From Mycolicibacterium fortuitum subsp. fortuitum (lineage in GTDB: Bacteria; Actinomycetota; Actinomycetes; Mycobacteriales; Mycobacteriaceae), in the NCBI RefSeq assembly GCF_022179545.1, contig NZ_AP025518.1, forward strand, positions 1,240,001 through 1,304,000: DNA of 64,000 bases, in the 5' to 3' direction. Shown in pieces: positions 25,456 to 34,405 of the stretch; the stretch's first letter is position 1, and each line of letters opens with the position of its first letter. A model generated the notes under the pieces. It saw only the letters and a program-made list of their open reading frames with translations. It had not been told where the DNA came from and searched no databases. The position numbers were made by a program, and so were the translations under genes.

Positions 25456-26472
25456 ATGACCCAGGGCTCCTATGTTGCGACCGGTAGCGGTGAGTTCAAT
25501 CGCGACACCGACTACATCACCACCCGTATCACGGCCGACGGACGCGACGGTTACCCCGTCGAACCGGGCCGGTACCGGCTGATCGTCGCGCGGGCCTGTC
25601 CGTGGGCCAACCGCACCATCATCGTGCGGCGCCTGCTGGGCCTGGAAGACGTTCTGTCCATTGGCTTTTGCGGCCCGACGCATGACGCGCGCAGCTGGAC
25701 GTTCGATCTGGATCCAGACGGGCTGGACCCGGTGCTCAAGATCCCGCGGTTGCAGGACGCGTACTTCAAGCGTGACCCGAACTACCCGAAGGGCATCACG
25801 GTGCCCGCGATCGTCGAGGTGGCCACCGGCGCGGTGGTGACCAACGACTTCGCCCAGATGACGCTGGACTTCTCCACCGAGTGGACCGCATACCACCGCG
25901 AAGGTGCTCCGCAGCTGTATCCCGAGCCGCTGCGGGCCGAAATCGACGAGGTGGCCAAACGGATCTACACGGAGGTCAACAACGGGGTGTACCGGTGCGG
26001 TTTCGCCGGCTCACAGGAGGCCTACGACAAGGCCTACGACCGGTTGTTCACGGCGTTGGACTGGTTGACCGAGCGGCTGAGCACACAGCGGTATCTGGTG
26101 GGCGACACCATCACCGAGGCCGATGTCCGCCTGTTCACCACGCTGGCCCGCTTCGACCCGGTTTATCACGGGCATTTCAAGTGCAATCGGTCCAAGCTCG
26201 CCGAGATGGACGTGCTGTGGGCGTACGCCCGCGATCTGTTCCAGACGCCGGGCTTCGGTGACACCATCGACTTCGTCCAGATCAAGCAGCACTACTACAT
26301 CGTGCATTCGGACATCAATCCGACACAGATCGTGCCCAAGGGACCCGACTTGTCCAACTGGCTCAGCCCACACGGCCGGGAAGCCTTGGGCGGCAGGCCT
26401 TTCGGCGACGGCACACCGCCTGGTCCGACGCCCGAGGGCGAACGTGTCCCAAAGGGGCACGGCGCGTCCTAG
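25456..26472 (+). CDS. Xi-class glutathione-transferase homologue (hydroquinone reductase type)
   Basis: This 338-residue protein has VARACPWANRTIIVRRLLGL at about residues 44-63: the CPWA motif with its catalytic cysteine is that of GS-hydroquinone reductases. GFCGPTHDARSWTF and YFKRDPNYPKGITVPAIVE complete the thioredoxin-like half; the C-terminal half is helical (YLVGDTITEADVRLFTTLARFDPVYHGHFKCN). Actinobacteria of this group use mycothiol rather than glutathione, so the thiol substrate is probably mycothiol (inference). The ATG at 25456 follows ACTGGGGAT. Confidence 0.88.
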   Translation: MTQGSYVATGSGEFNRDTDYITTRITADGRDGYPVEPGRYRLIVARACPWANRTIIVRRLLGLEDVLSIGFCGPTHDARSWTFDLDPDGLDPVLKIPRLQDAYFKRDPNYPKGITVPAIVEVATGAVVTNDFAQMTLDFSTEWTAYHREGAPQLYPEPLRAEIDEVAKRIYTEVNNGVYRCGFAGSQEAYDKAYDRLFTALDWLTERLSTQRYLVGDTITEADVRLFTTLARFDPVYHGHFKCNRSKLAEMDVLWAYARDLFQTPGFGDTIDFVQIKQHYYIVHSDINPTQIVPKGPDLSNWLSPHGREALGGRPFGDGTPPGPTPEGERVPKGHGAS

Positions 26473-26485
26473 TCGTCGGGAACGG

Positions 26486-26842
26486 TCAGAGGCCGGGCAG
26501 GCAGTTGACGAAGGGAATGAGCCCGGGGCACTGCTCGAAGACGTTGGGCGGATTCTCCGGCGGTGGAGGCGGCGGGATCGGCGTCGGGAACAGGTTGGGG
26601 CCTTCCCAGTAATGAGCCGGGGCGTGGGTACGCACGTCGTATTCGAAGTAGTAGGTGTGGCAGACGCCCATGTCCCACGCCAGGTCCGCATCCGACCGGG
26701 GTGGGTCGTTCGGCAGGGGCTGCCCAGGGCACCACTGGAAGGGACCGTAGGTATAGGCCTGAGCGGTGCCCGCTCCCAGGGCTACCGCGATACCGCCGCA
26801 TACCAATGCCGTGGTTGCCAGCCCCACGATCATGGGTTTCAT
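26486..26842 (-). CDS. Small secreted protein with proline-rich C-terminus
   Basis: This 118-residue protein has a Sec signal peptide at about residues 1-29 (cleavage after AQA), mature start YTYGPFQWCPGQPLPNDPP. Four cysteines can form two disulphides (WCPG, GVCHT, EQCPG, VNCLPG). The IPPPPPPENPP stretch precedes a hydrophobic end. Small exported proteins of this kind are common in mycobacteria and uncharacterised. It converges with the transferase gene at 13 bases. Upstream DUF2771 gene is on the same strand 97 bases away. Confidence 0.75.
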   Translation of the reverse strand: MKPMIVGLATTALVCGGIAVALGAGTAQAYTYGPFQWCPGQPLPNDPPRSDADLAWDMGVCHTYYFEYDVRTHAPAHYWEGPNLFPTPIPPPPPPENPPNVFEQCPGLIPFVNCLPGL

Positions 26843-26939
26843 GAAAGTACGTTATCGCTGCACAACGCCGGAAAGCCGAGGGTGGCGAAAACCGGCTCGG
26901 GGTTGCTTGTGATGGCAAGCAGCAGGCTCGTCCGGCAGG

Positions 26940-27428
26940 TCAGGGCCAGACGGTGCTGATCGACCATTCGGCGTGCGGCAACGCGAACTCCTGGCCGTCC
27001 TGATCCTGCACCAGCGTCAGCAACTGGACCGCCAGGCCGGTGAGCCGGCCCCGGTTGGGATCGAGCGTCGGGATGGTCACGGCCAGGGTGGTCTTGGGCG
27101 CGTAGTACGTCACGGTGGTGTCGATCGGGTTCTCGTACACCCGCAGCAGCCGCCACGGTGCGCGGGAAACCGCGCTCGGCACCGAGAGCTGCACGGGGTT
27201 GTCCTCGTCGACCCTCAATTCACCCGCATCGCGAGGCTCCTTGCAGTCATCGAGGTTGAGCACCTCGCAGTACTGGAACGGGCCGACCCGCACCGAGTGT
27301 CCGTGCGAATATGCGCTGATCTCCGGGAGCCGGTCGCCTTGCGCATCGTGGAGCCGCCAGACCCCTACCGCGGTGCCGGCGATCGCCAGCACGATCACGG
27401 CCCCCAGGGCCGCCAGAACACGCTTCAT
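26940..27428 (-). CDS. DUF2771-family exported protein (Rv0875c-like)
   Basis: This 162-residue protein has a single N-terminal hydrophobic segment (residues 2-22, KRVLAALGAVIVLAIAGTAVG) and an extracytoplasmic domain with a cysteine pair (QYCEVLNLDDCKEP) and the YENPIDTTVTYYAPKTTLAVTIPTL strands typical of the family. Function unknown. Its ATG overlaps the stop of the upstream MFS gene (ATGA), so the pair is coupled, the same arrangement as Rv0875c-Rv0876c. Confidence 0.85.
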   Translation of the reverse strand: MKRVLAALGAVIVLAIAGTAVGVWRLHDAQGDRLPEISAYSHGHSVRVGPFQYCEVLNLDDCKEPRDAGELRVDEDNPVQLSVPSAVSRAPWRLLRVYENPIDTTVTYYAPKTTLAVTIPTLDPNRGRLTGLAVQLLTLVQDQDGQEFALPHAEWSISTVWP

Positions 27429-29086
27429 CGGGATCCCCACTGTGCTGTCGGGGCCGCAGCGGAACGGCTGCCGCCTTCTCGTGCGGCATGGACCGGGCGA
27501 TTACCGCCCAGGCCGGGAATCAGTGATTCACCGCGGTAGCTCACGATCGTCTGAGCCAGACCAAGTATCAGCACGGCCGTGATCGTAGTGAACCCGGCCG
27601 TGAGGTCCGTATAGATCAGCACCCCGGTGGCACCGCCGGCCACCCAGGCCAGCTGCAGAACCGATTCGGAGCGGCCGAACGCCGAGGCCCGCGAGGCCTC
27701 CGGGAGGTCGTCCTGCAGGGAGGCGTCGAGTGAGGCCTTGGCAATGGCGCTGGCACCCGAGGTCACCAGCGTCGCACCGGCGGCCACCAGGAGGTTCCCG
27801 GTGATCGCGGTCGCCAGGGCGACAACGGTGACGGCGGCCGCGGCGCGCACCACCAGCTGGGCGGGGTGGCCGAGTTTGAGCCGGGCGGCGGCGATGTTGC
27901 CGCCGAAGTTACCGATACCGGCCGCGGCGCCGATCAATCCGAGGATCAGCAGCTGTTCCCAGCCGCTGGCATCGTGGGATTTGGCGACGAACGCCGGATA
28001 GAGGAACAGAAATCCGACCATCACCTTGATGGTGCAGTTGCCCCACAGCGCGGTGATGGTGTTGCGGCCCAACGGCTGACGCATGGCTTTGGGTTTGCGG
28101 GGCTGACGACGCAGCTCGCCGGGGTCGCCCGATTGCCCGTGGTAGCTCAGGGTGGTGGGCACCTCACCCTCGGTGACCTCGACCCACTTCGGGATCCGCA
28201 TCGACAGCACCGCACCGGCCACCGAGACCGCGACGACCACGTACAGCGCCCCGGGCAGTTGCGCCACGTTGAACAGGTATTCGGCTCCCGCGGCGATACC
28301 GCCGCCGACGACGGTGCCGCCGAGCAGGCCGAAGGTGGTCAGGCGGGAGTTCACGCGCACCAGGTCGATCGACGGGGGCAGCACCCGCGGGGTCACCGCG
28401 CTACGTAGCACCGAGAAGGATTTCGACAGCACCATCATGCCCAGCGCGCAGGGATACAACACCCAGGACGGGTAGCTCCCGGTGGCGCCGTCGTAGTTGG
28501 CGATCAAGATCACGATCAGCACGGTGCGCAACGCGAACGACGCGGCCAGCGCCATGCGACGACCGTGCTGCAGGCGGTCGAGTGCGGGCCCGATCAGTGG
28601 GGCGATCACCGCGAACGGAGCGATGGTGATCAACAGGTACAGCGCCACCTTGCTCTTGGATTCGCCGCTTGCCGCAGCGAAGAACAGCGTGTTGGCCAGT
28701 GCGACGGCCATGGCCGCGTCGACGGCGAAATTGGCCACCACCGGCCAGGTCAGTGCCGTGAGCCCCGACTTGTCGGCGCCGTCGGCGGTCGCGGCGCGGT
28801 GCACGAAACCGTACATCCGCGAACCCATTTCGCGGCTGCGGGCTGCGGCGGCCCGGGTGACGGTGACCTTTTCCCCGGCCGCCGACCCGACTCCGTGGGA
28901 GCGTGGCGACTCGTCGTTCCTCGGGTGCGCGGCGGTGCGCTGCTCGTCTAGCGGTGGCAGCCAACGGTTGGAGCTGGGCACCGATTGCCTGCGCGGCCGG
29001 CGCGGCGTCTCATCGCTGGGGTAGTTGGCCATTCCGGGATGTTCCGCACCGTGGTCGGCCGGCGGCCGCGGCGGGTAGTAGGTCAC
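27425..29086 (-). CDS. MFS-type membrane transporter with long cytoplasmic N-terminus (Rv0876c-like)
   Basis: This 553-residue protein has a disordered Pro/Arg-rich N-terminus (about 1-85), then 12 predicted helices beginning TWPVVANFAVDAAMAVALANTLFF. A loop rich in charged residues splits the halves around residue 310. The start is GTG. It is coupled to the DUF2771 protein, which suggests a transporter with an extracytoplasmic partner. Substrate unknown. It diverges from a DUF3027 gene 78 bases away. Confidence 0.85.
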   Translation of the reverse strand: MTYYPPRPPADHGAEHPGMANYPSDETPRRPRRQSVPSSNRWLPPLDEQRTAAHPRNDESPRSHGVGSAAGEKVTVTRAAAARSREMGSRMYGFVHRAATADGADKSGLTALTWPVVANFAVDAAMAVALANTLFFAAASGESKSKVALYLLITIAPFAVIAPLIGPALDRLQHGRRMALAASFALRTVLIVILIANYDGATGSYPSWVLYPCALGMMVLSKSFSVLRSAVTPRVLPPSIDLVRVNSRLTTFGLLGGTVVGGGIAAGAEYLFNVAQLPGALYVVVAVSVAGAVLSMRIPKWVEVTEGEVPTTLSYHGQSGDPGELRRQPRKPKAMRQPLGRNTITALWGNCTIKVMVGFLFLYPAFVAKSHDASGWEQLLILGLIGAAAGIGNFGGNIAAARLKLGHPAQLVVRAAAAVTVVALATAITGNLLVAAGATLVTSGASAIAKASLDASLQDDLPEASRASAFGRSESVLQLAWVAGGATGVLIYTDLTAGFTTITAVLILGLAQTIVSYRGESLIPGLGGNRPVHAAREGGSRSAAAPTAQWGSR

Positions 29087-29164
29087 CCCCCGATTCTCTC
29101 CTATCCGGCACGCAGGCGGCCGACGGCCGACCGGTGTGGCCCGCGGTTGCCCCGATCAGGCACT

Positions 29165-29968
29165 ATGGAGGCGATGGAAAGCGTGACCGAACCAGCCGAG
29201 CAGGCCTACGAATCCGGCCGGGAGACCAGCCCGGCGGCGCCGTCGCAGGAGCAGGAGGCAGTGCTCTCGGGTGCCGCCGACCAGGCTCGCGCGGCCCTGA
29301 TCGAGTTCAGCGGCGAGGGCGCCGTGGGCGAATACCTCGGCGTGACCATCGAGGACGCCTCCTCGGCCACGCATCGATTCCTCGCTGACCTGCCCGGTTA
29401 CCGCGGGTGGCAGTGGGCCGTCGTGGTTGCTGCCTACCCCGGTGCCGACCACGCCACGATCAGCGAGCTGGTCCTGATTCCCGGGCCGACGGCGCTGCTG
29501 GCGCCGGAGTGGGTGCCGTGGGAGGACCGGGTCCGTCCCGGCGACCTCGGGCCGGGCGACCTGTTGGCGCCGCCGCCCAATGATCCTCGCCTTGTTCCCG
29601 GGTACGTGGCTACCGGCGATCCGCTGATCGACGACACCGCCTTGGAGCTCGGCTTCGGCCGGCGTCAGGTGCTCAGCGAGTGGGGTCGGGCCGAGGCCGC
29701 GCAGCGTTGGCACGACGGTGACTACGGGCCGGGTTCGGCGATGGCCCGCTCGACGCGTCGGGTCTGCCGTGACTGTGGCTTCTACCTACCGCTGGGCGGT
29801 GCACTGGGCGTGATGTTCGGCGTGTGCGCCAACGTCCTGTCGGCCGACGGCCATGTGGTGGAGGCCGAGTACGGCTGCGGGGCCCATTCGGACACCCCGC
29901 AACCGCCCGGCACCGGATCGCCGATGTACGAGCCGTACGACGACGGTGTGCTCGACGTGGTTGAGTGA
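29165..29968 (+). CDS. DUF3027-family protein with zinc-finger-like cysteines
   Basis: This 267-residue actinobacterial protein has an N-terminal acidic stretch, the conserved core HRFLADLPGYRGWQWAVVVAAYPGADHATISELVLIPGPTAL, and a C-terminal CRDCGFYLPLGGALGVMFGVCANVLSADG followed by YGCGAHS, a likely metal-binding cysteine set. Function unknown. The start is ATG 29165; ATG 29174 is also possible, but its GGAGG lies only two bases away. It corresponds in position to Rv0877/Rv0878-region genes. Confidence 0.8.
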   Translation: MEAMESVTEPAEQAYESGRETSPAAPSQEQEAVLSGAADQARAALIEFSGEGAVGEYLGVTIEDASSATHRFLADLPGYRGWQWAVVVAAYPGADHATISELVLIPGPTALLAPEWVPWEDRVRPGDLGPGDLLAPPPNDPRLVPGYVATGDPLIDDTALELGFGRRQVLSEWGRAEAAQRWHDGDYGPGSAMARSTRRVCRDCGFYLPLGGALGVMFGVCANVLSADGHVVEAEYGCGAHSDTPQPPGTGSPMYEPYDDGVLDVVE

Positions 29969-29975
29969 ATGCCGC

Positions 29976-30428
29976 TCAGTTCTCGGCGGCGGCCTTGATC
30001 TTGGCCAGCGACGCGTTCATCCCGTCGACGAGTTCGTCCTCGAAACTGGGTACGCCGCCGAACAACGCGCCGACCAAGGCGTTGGACACCGCGGTGGTGC
30101 CGTTCTCGGCATGACGGGATTCGGTCACGCGAGTGCCGGTGGCGGTCGGCTCCAGTTCGTAGCTCCACACGGTGTTGTTGCCCTCCACCAGGAAGGCCAG
30201 CTTCTTGTTGTCGATGACCTCGGTGAGGCGTGACGTGGTGGGCCAGAACACGAACTTGCGGCGGTTGAGATTGAACGTGCGGGTGCCCGGACGCAGCGGG
30301 CCGAGCGGCTTCATCAGCCGGCACTGGGGGCTCCACTGTGGCATGCGGCTCAGGTCGGAGATCAACCCCCACACCTTGTCGACGGGTGCATCGATGTCGA
30401 TGCTGGCTTGCAGTAGTGGTGCGGCCAT
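29976..30428 (-). CDS. SRPBCC (START/polyketide-cyclase-like) protein
   Basis: This 150-residue protein opens with [30 protein letters not shown], the classic first strand and helix pair of the SRPBCC hydrophobic-cavity fold. The later strands include [19 protein letters not shown], and the long C-terminal helix is [17 protein letters not shown]. Such proteins bind or turn over lipophilic ligands. Mycobacterial examples are mostly uncharacterised. It is the second gene of a minus-strand pair with the DUF2530 gene, 9 bases away. Confidence 0.85.
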   Translation of the reverse strand: MAAPLLQASIDIDAPVDKVWGLISDLSRMPQWSPQCRLMKPLGPLRPGTRTFNLNRRKFVFWPTTSRLTEVIDNKKLAFLVEGNNTVWSYELEPTATGTRVTESRHAENGTTAVSNALVGALFGGVPSFEDELVDGMNASLAKIKAAAEN

Positions 30429-30437
30429 GGTGCCTCC

Positions 30438-30701
30438 TCAGGTCAATCCGCTTTGCGCACCGCGGGATCCGCGGCGTGCGGCACGGCGCTGGATTAGAAA
30501 GATAGTCGTGCCGAGTACGCCGATCGCCAATCCGGCGAGTGCGAACGGGCGCCAGTGTTGCAGACCGCCGACGGTGAAGGTCAGCACGGTGGCGATCAGC
30601 CAGCCCGTGGCGATCACCAGAATCACCGGCCACGGTTCCAGCAGGCCGGCAGGCAGGGGCGGCGGCTGGGGCGCCGGTGCGTCGTCGGGATCCTCGGTCA
30701 T
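30438..30701 (-). CDS. DUF2530 two-helix membrane protein (Rv0879c-like)
   Basis: This 87-residue protein has a Pro-rich cytoplasmic N-terminus, two hydrophobic helices (about 24-46 [19 protein letters not shown] and 53-70 [18 protein letters not shown]), and a basic C-terminal tail [11 protein letters not shown]. Function unknown. It is followed closely by the SRPBCC gene and diverges from a MarR gene, keeping M. tuberculosis order. Confidence 0.85.
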   Translation of the reverse strand: MTEDPDDAPAPQPPPLPAGLLEPWPVILVIATGWLIATVLTFTVGGLQHWRPFALAGLAIGVLGTTIFLIQRRAARRGSRGAQSGLT

Positions 30702-30773
30702 CGGTGACCAACGTATCCGATGCGGTCCGTATTCATTGGTCTTGGTTTTAGCCCTTTACCTTCGGCGCCTCAG

Positions 30774-30779
30774 TACTAT
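30774..30779 (+). promoter_or_regulatory. Candidate -10 element for the MarR gene
   Basis: TACTAT ends 7 bases before the GTG at 30787, consistent with a leaderless transcript. Confidence 0.45.
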
Positions 30780-30786
30780 TTCCGAT

Positions 30787-31218
30787 GTGAACGATCCGGA
30801 GGCGCGGCTCGCGAATGATTTGGCACTGGCAGTTGTCCGTCTCGCGCGTCAATTACGAACTCGGCGTGCGGAATCCCCGGTTTCGTTGACGCAGTTCTCA
30901 GCGCTGGCCACCTTGGCCAAGGAAGGCGCGATGACCCCGGGCGCCCTGGCATTGCGCGAGCGGGTGCGGCCGCCGTCGATGACGCGGGTGATCGCCTCGC
31001 TGGCCGAGCAGGGACTGGTGGCCCGCGCCGCCCATCCGCTGGACGGACGCCAGATCGTGGTGTCTGCTTCGCCGGCCGGGATGAGCTTGGTCGAGGCGGA
31101 GCGCCGCGCCAGCCAGGAATGGCTCAAGACGCAGCTGTCCCGGCTGGATCCCGATGAACGCCGGACTCTGGTCACCGCAGCCGATCTGATGTCGGCCATG
31201 GTTCTCGAAGGCGTGTGA
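30787..31218 (+). CDS. MarR-family regulator (Rv0880-like)
   Basis: This 143-residue winged-helix protein has dimer helices at both ends, the recognition region [32 protein letters not shown] at about 59-90, and the wing [16 protein letters not shown]. It starts with GTG; upstream in-frame codons belong to the antisense of other genes. Its TGA overlaps the GTG of the rRNA methylase gene, so the two are coupled. The regulon is unknown; autoregulation is usual for the family. Confidence 0.9.
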   Translation: MNDPEARLANDLALAVVRLARQLRTRRAESPVSLTQFSALATLAKEGAMTPGALALRERVRPPSMTRVIASLAEQGLVARAAHPLDGRQIVVSASPAGMSLVEAERRASQEWLKTQLSRLDPDERRTLVTAADLMSAMVLEGV

Positions 31219-32036
31219 GTCTGCTGCGCGTTATCGACATCGATGATCCGGCGGATGCCCGGCTGGACGACTTTCGTGACCTCAACAGCGTGGACCGCCG
31301 TCCCGATCTGCCCAGCGGCAAGGGCCTGGTGATCGCCGAAGGCGTGCTGGTGGCCCAGCGGATGTTGGCCTCGCGGTTCATCCCCCGTGCACTACTGGGC
31401 ACCGACCGGCGGCTGACCGAACTGGCGGCCGACCTCGACGGTGTGGACGTGCCGTTCTATCGGACCAGCGCCGACGTGATGGCCGCCGCGGTCGGCTTTC
31501 ATCTGAACCGCGGGGTGCTCGCCTCGGCTTCGCGAGCGCCGGAGTTGTCGGTGGCGGAGGTGATCTCCGAGGCGCGCACCGTGGCGGTGCTCGAAGGGGT
31601 CAACGACCACGAGAACCTCGGCTCCATCTTCCGCAACGCCGCCGGATTGGCGGTCGACGCGGTGGTGTTCGGCGCGGGCTGTGCGGATCCGCTGTATCGG
31701 CGGGCCGTGCGGGTGTCGATGGGGCACGCCCTGCTGGTTCCGTTCGCCCGGGCGGCCTCGTGGCCGGATGAGTTGGAGCTGCTGCGGGACAACGGCTTTC
31801 GGCTCCTGGCCATGACGCCCGATCCGGCCGCTGCGACGCTTTCTGAAGCGATGACGCAGCTCGACGGCGACCGGGTGGCGATCCTGGTCGGCGCCGAGGG
31901 GCCCGGGCTGACCGAGCGGACGATGCGCGCCAGCGACGTGCGTGTGCGCATCCCGATGTCACGCGGCACCGATTCGCTCAACGTCGCCACCGCCGCGGCG
32001 CTCGCGTTCTACGAGCGCGCCCGACTCGGGCACTGA
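31215..32036 (+). CDS. SpoU/TrmH-family RNA 2'-O-methyltransferase (Rv0881-like)
   Basis: This 273-residue protein has an N-terminal L30e-like substrate-binding domain (about 1-105) and a C-terminal SPOUT fold with motif 1 [16 protein letters not shown], motif 2 [11 protein letters not shown], and motif 3 [23 protein letters not shown]. It should methylate a ribose in rRNA or tRNA using SAM. It is coupled by a 4-base overlap to the MarR gene. The target nucleotide cannot be told from sequence. Confidence 0.92.
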   Translation: MSLLRVIDIDDPADARLDDFRDLNSVDRRPDLPSGKGLVIAEGVLVAQRMLASRFIPRALLGTDRRLTELAADLDGVDVPFYRTSADVMAAAVGFHLNRGVLASASRAPELSVAEVISEARTVAVLEGVNDHENLGSIFRNAAGLAVDAVVFGAGCADPLYRRAVRVSMGHALLVPFARAASWPDELELLRDNGFRLLAMTPDPAAATLSEAMTQLDGDRVAILVGAEGPGLTERTMRASDVRVRIPMSRGTDSLNVATAAALAFYERARLGH

Positions 32037-32044
32037 GATCGCGT

Positions 32045-32050
32045 TAGATT
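32045..32050 (+). promoter_or_regulatory. Candidate -10 element for a leaderless mRNA
   Basis: TAGATT ends 6 bases before the GTG at 32057. Confidence 0.45.
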
Positions 32051-32056
32051 GACACC

Positions 32057-32332
32057 GTGACCGACGATTCCACGCCGTGGGGGACCGGCCTGACGGTGGC
32101 CGGTTTCGTGGCCGTTGTGCTGGGCGCGGCCATCGTGGTGCTCGGCATCGGGCTGCTGCGGGTGCACCCGTTGTTGGCGGTCGGGCTGAACATGGTGGCC
32201 GTCGGCGGATTGGCTCCCACGGTATGGGGCTGGCGGCGTCGTCCGGTGTGGCGCTGGTTCGTGCTGGGGTCGGGTGTCGGCGTGGCGTGTGGGTGGCTGG
32301 CACTGCTGGCGATCGGACTGACGCAGGGCTGA
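32057..32332 (+). CDS. DUF2537-type small membrane protein (Rv0882-like)
   Basis: This 91-residue protein has three hydrophobic helices (about 10-33, 38-54, 67-89): GLTVAGFVAVVLGAAIVVLG, VGLNMVAVGGLAPTVWGW, VLGSGVGVACGWLALLAIG. A basic loop GWRRRPVWRW lies between helices two and three. Function unknown. It has its own apparent leaderless promoter and converges with the methyltransferase gene at 10 bases. Confidence 0.85.
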   Translation: MTDDSTPWGTGLTVAGFVAVVLGAAIVVLGIGLLRVHPLLAVGLNMVAVGGLAPTVWGWRRRPVWRWFVLGSGVGVACGWLALLAIGLTQG

Positions 32333-32342
32333 CCGGGCCCGC

Positions 32343-33254
32343 TCAGGCCGCCAGTTCCGCGGCGGTGTAGTTGGCGTCGAGCAACCCGGCGACGGCCTCC
32401 TCGCGGCGGAAGGGCCTGCCGTGGACAGCGAACATCCTTTCGGCCGTAGTGGTTTCGGGCTTCCAGCCGGTACCGGCCAGATAGTCCGCGACGGCGTTCC
32501 GATCGCCGGAGAAGATCAGGTCCGAAAGGTCATCGAGCTCCAGGCCCTGCTCGCGTTGGTGGTCGGTGAGGGCACGTATCCGGTTCTCGGCCAACTCGGA
32601 GTGCTCGGCCATCCAGTCGGTGGCGACGCGGCTGCCCGGGGCACTCAGCTCGGTGATGTTGTCGAACAACCGGTCCTGGGCGTCTGGAGGCAGATATCCG
32701 AGCAGTCCCTCGGCGATCCACGCGGTGGGGGTTCGGGGGTCGAAGCCGTGGGCGCGCAGAGCTGCCGGCCAGTCCTGGCGCAGGTCGATGCCGATGGCGT
32801 GCAATTGTGCGGCCGGGGCGGCGCCCAGTTCGGCGAGTGCACGGCCCTTGAACTCGATGACCGCCGGCTGGTCGAGTTCGAAAACCGTCATCCCGGCCGG
32901 CCAAGGCAGCCGGTAGGCGCGGGCATCGAGTCCGGAGGCGAGGATGACGGCCTGGCGGATGCCCGCGTCGACGGCGGCCAGGAAGAAGTCGTCGAAGTAG
33001 CGGGTGCGGATGGCCATGCCGTCGGCGAGCACGTGCGGATCGAGTGGCTCGTCGGCACCGTCGGCGACCAGGTCGCCCTGGGCCAGGCGGACGTAGTAGT
33101 CCACGCCGACGGCGTCGACCAGGGGGCGGGCGTACGGGTCGGAGATCAGGGGATCGGCGGCGGTCGAGGCCAGCGCGCGTGAAGCCGCTACGCCGGTGGC
33201 GGTGGCCCCGACGCCGGTGGCCAGATCCCAGGTGTCGTTGTCGGTGCGTGGCAT
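32343..33254 (-). CDS. SAM-dependent methyltransferase of the mycobacterial LCM-like (TIGR00027) family
   Basis: This 303-residue protein has TWDLATGVGATATGVAASRALAS at the N-terminus, RTRYFDDFFLAAVDAGIRQAVILASGLDARAYRLPWP (SAM binding), and the later AEGLLGYLPPDAQDRLFDNI. These are hallmarks of a family with many paralogues in mycobacteria. Substrates are unknown. GGAGGG lies 4 bases before the ATG. An AT-rich dyad upstream may be an operator. Confidence 0.9.
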   Translation of the reverse strand: MPRTDNDTWDLATGVGATATGVAASRALASTAADPLISDPYARPLVDAVGVDYYVRLAQGDLVADGADEPLDPHVLADGMAIRTRYFDDFFLAAVDAGIRQAVILASGLDARAYRLPWPAGMTVFELDQPAVIEFKGRALAELGAAPAAQLHAIGIDLRQDWPAALRAHGFDPRTPTAWIAEGLLGYLPPDAQDRLFDNITELSAPGSRVATDWMAEHSELAENRIRALTDHQREQGLELDDLSDLIFSGDRNAVADYLAGTGWKPETTTAERMFAVHGRPFRREEAVAGLLDANYTAAELAA

Positions 33255-33280
33255 CGGCCCTCCAGATGTATAGTAAAGCT

Positions 33281-33300
33281 AGTTATTAGCCACTATAACT
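33281..33300. promoter_or_regulatory. Dyad in the methyltransferase promoter
   Basis: AGTTAT (33281-33286) and ATAACT (33295-33300) are exact inverted repeats around TAGCCACT, within an unusually AT-rich patch. On the minus strand a TACTAT -10-like hexamer follows at 33275-33270 region, so a bound protein would cover the -35 area of the methyltransferase gene. Confidence 0.45.
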
Positions 33301-33343
33301 AAACTGCGGAAGTGCTGAAGGGTTGCTTGCGCCACATCGTCAG

Positions 33344-33384
33344 CGCTGAAGATTGCCGGCGCCAGGTAGCTGCGATCCTCAGCG
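33344..33384. repeat. Hairpin sharing sequence with the terminator on the other side of the AbiEi-like gene
   Basis: CGCTGAAGATTGC (33344-33356) pairs, with one mismatch and one wobble, with GCGATCCTCAGCG (33372-33384). The same GCTGAAGATTGC core begins the palindrome at 34406, after the gene. Confidence 0.6.
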
Positions 33385-33453
33385 TAGGTAGTTGTCCACA
33401 GGTGCGCGGAACGACTCTGGCCGTGTCGGCGCTGGTGGGCGAGCATCGATGGC

Positions 33454-34389
33454 GTGGACATCGACGACGTGCTTCGCCTGCAGTCGGGGGTGATTGCGCG
33501 TCGGCAAGCCCTGGAAGCGGGGTTGCAGTCGCACGACATTCGAAGGTTGCTGCGGCGCAATGAGTGGGCGCGGGTCCACGACGGCGTATACGTCGATCAC
33601 ACGGGACCGTTGACCTGGCTGCAACGAGCCTGGGCCGCAGTGCTTTACGCGGCTCCGGCGGCGTTGTGCCTTGAATCGGCGTTGACCGGCGAGGGCGCGG
33701 TCATCCATGTCGCAGTCTCCCGCGACCGGGGCGAGCTGGCCGAACCGCCCGGAGTGCGCATCCACCATCTGACGCACCTGCAGGAGCGGGCGCTCTGGCA
33801 CGTCGGTCCGCCTCGGCTGCGTGTCGAAGAAGCCGCCCTCGACGTCGCATGCCAGGCCATCTCGGAGTTCGATGCGATTGCGGTGCTGGCCGACGCTTGC
33901 CAGTCGCGACGCACTACCGCGCCACGTCTACTGCAGGCCCTCGACGCTCGCCAGCGGGTACGCAGACGACGTTGGCTACGGGCGGTGTTGGTTGACCTTG
34001 CCGAGGGCACCTGCTCAGTTCTCGAGCATGGGTACCTCAATCGTGTGGAACGGGCGCACGGGTTGCCCCGGGCCGCTCGTCAGATGCGGTCGACCTCGTC
34101 GGAGGGTGTGACGTACCGCGACGCTGAGTACGCTCAACGACTCGTGGTCGAACTCGATGGCCTCCTGTTCCACAACACGGCATCGGCGCGAAACAGGGAT
34201 GCGGAGCGTGATCTGGACGCTGCGGTCGACGGCCGCACGACCGTGCGACTGTCCTACCGTCAGGTTTTTGACCGACCGTGCCGGACCGCCGCGAAGATCG
34301 CGCGGGTGATGCGGCGACACGGGATCAGTGTGAATGGCCGCGTGTGCGGTCCGGATTGCGAGTTCACCCGCGCTGAGTTGGCCGCCTGA
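33454..34389 (+). CDS. AbiEi-like/DUF559-type protein (orphan antitoxin-like)
   Basis: This 311-residue protein begins MDIDDVLRLQSGVIARRQALEAGLQSHDIRRLLRRNEWARVHDGVYV, the winged-helix start of AbiEi-type antitoxins. The middle is an AbiEi-like CRQAISEF-type helical region (VEEAALDVACQAISEFDAIAVLADAC). Residues about 228-240 (RLVVELDGLLFHN) resemble the Vsr/DUF559 endonuclease-like domain with Glu and Asp. The start is GTG. No AbiEii nucleotidyltransferase toxin follows; the next gene is sepH on the other strand. Such lone genes are numerous in mycobacteria and of unknown role. Confidence 0.8.
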   Translation: MDIDDVLRLQSGVIARRQALEAGLQSHDIRRLLRRNEWARVHDGVYVDHTGPLTWLQRAWAAVLYAAPAALCLESALTGEGAVIHVAVSRDRGELAEPPGVRIHHLTHLQERALWHVGPPRLRVEEAALDVACQAISEFDAIAVLADACQSRRTTAPRLLQALDARQRVRRRRWLRAVLVDLAEGTCSVLEHGYLNRVERAHGLPRAARQMRSTSSEGVTYRDAEYAQRLVVELDGLLFHNTASARNRDAERDLDAAVDGRTTVRLSYRQVFDRPCRTAAKIARVMRRHGISVNGRVCGPDCEFTRAELAA

Positions 34390-34405
34390 CGTCGGCAGTG
34401 GCAAC

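Noticed and set aside
23332..25896. Reading moaA as an 854-residue protein
   Set aside because: The upstream part is antisense of yccF-overlapping and cspB sequence; the ATG at 24408 overlaps the yccF stop and gives the family length.
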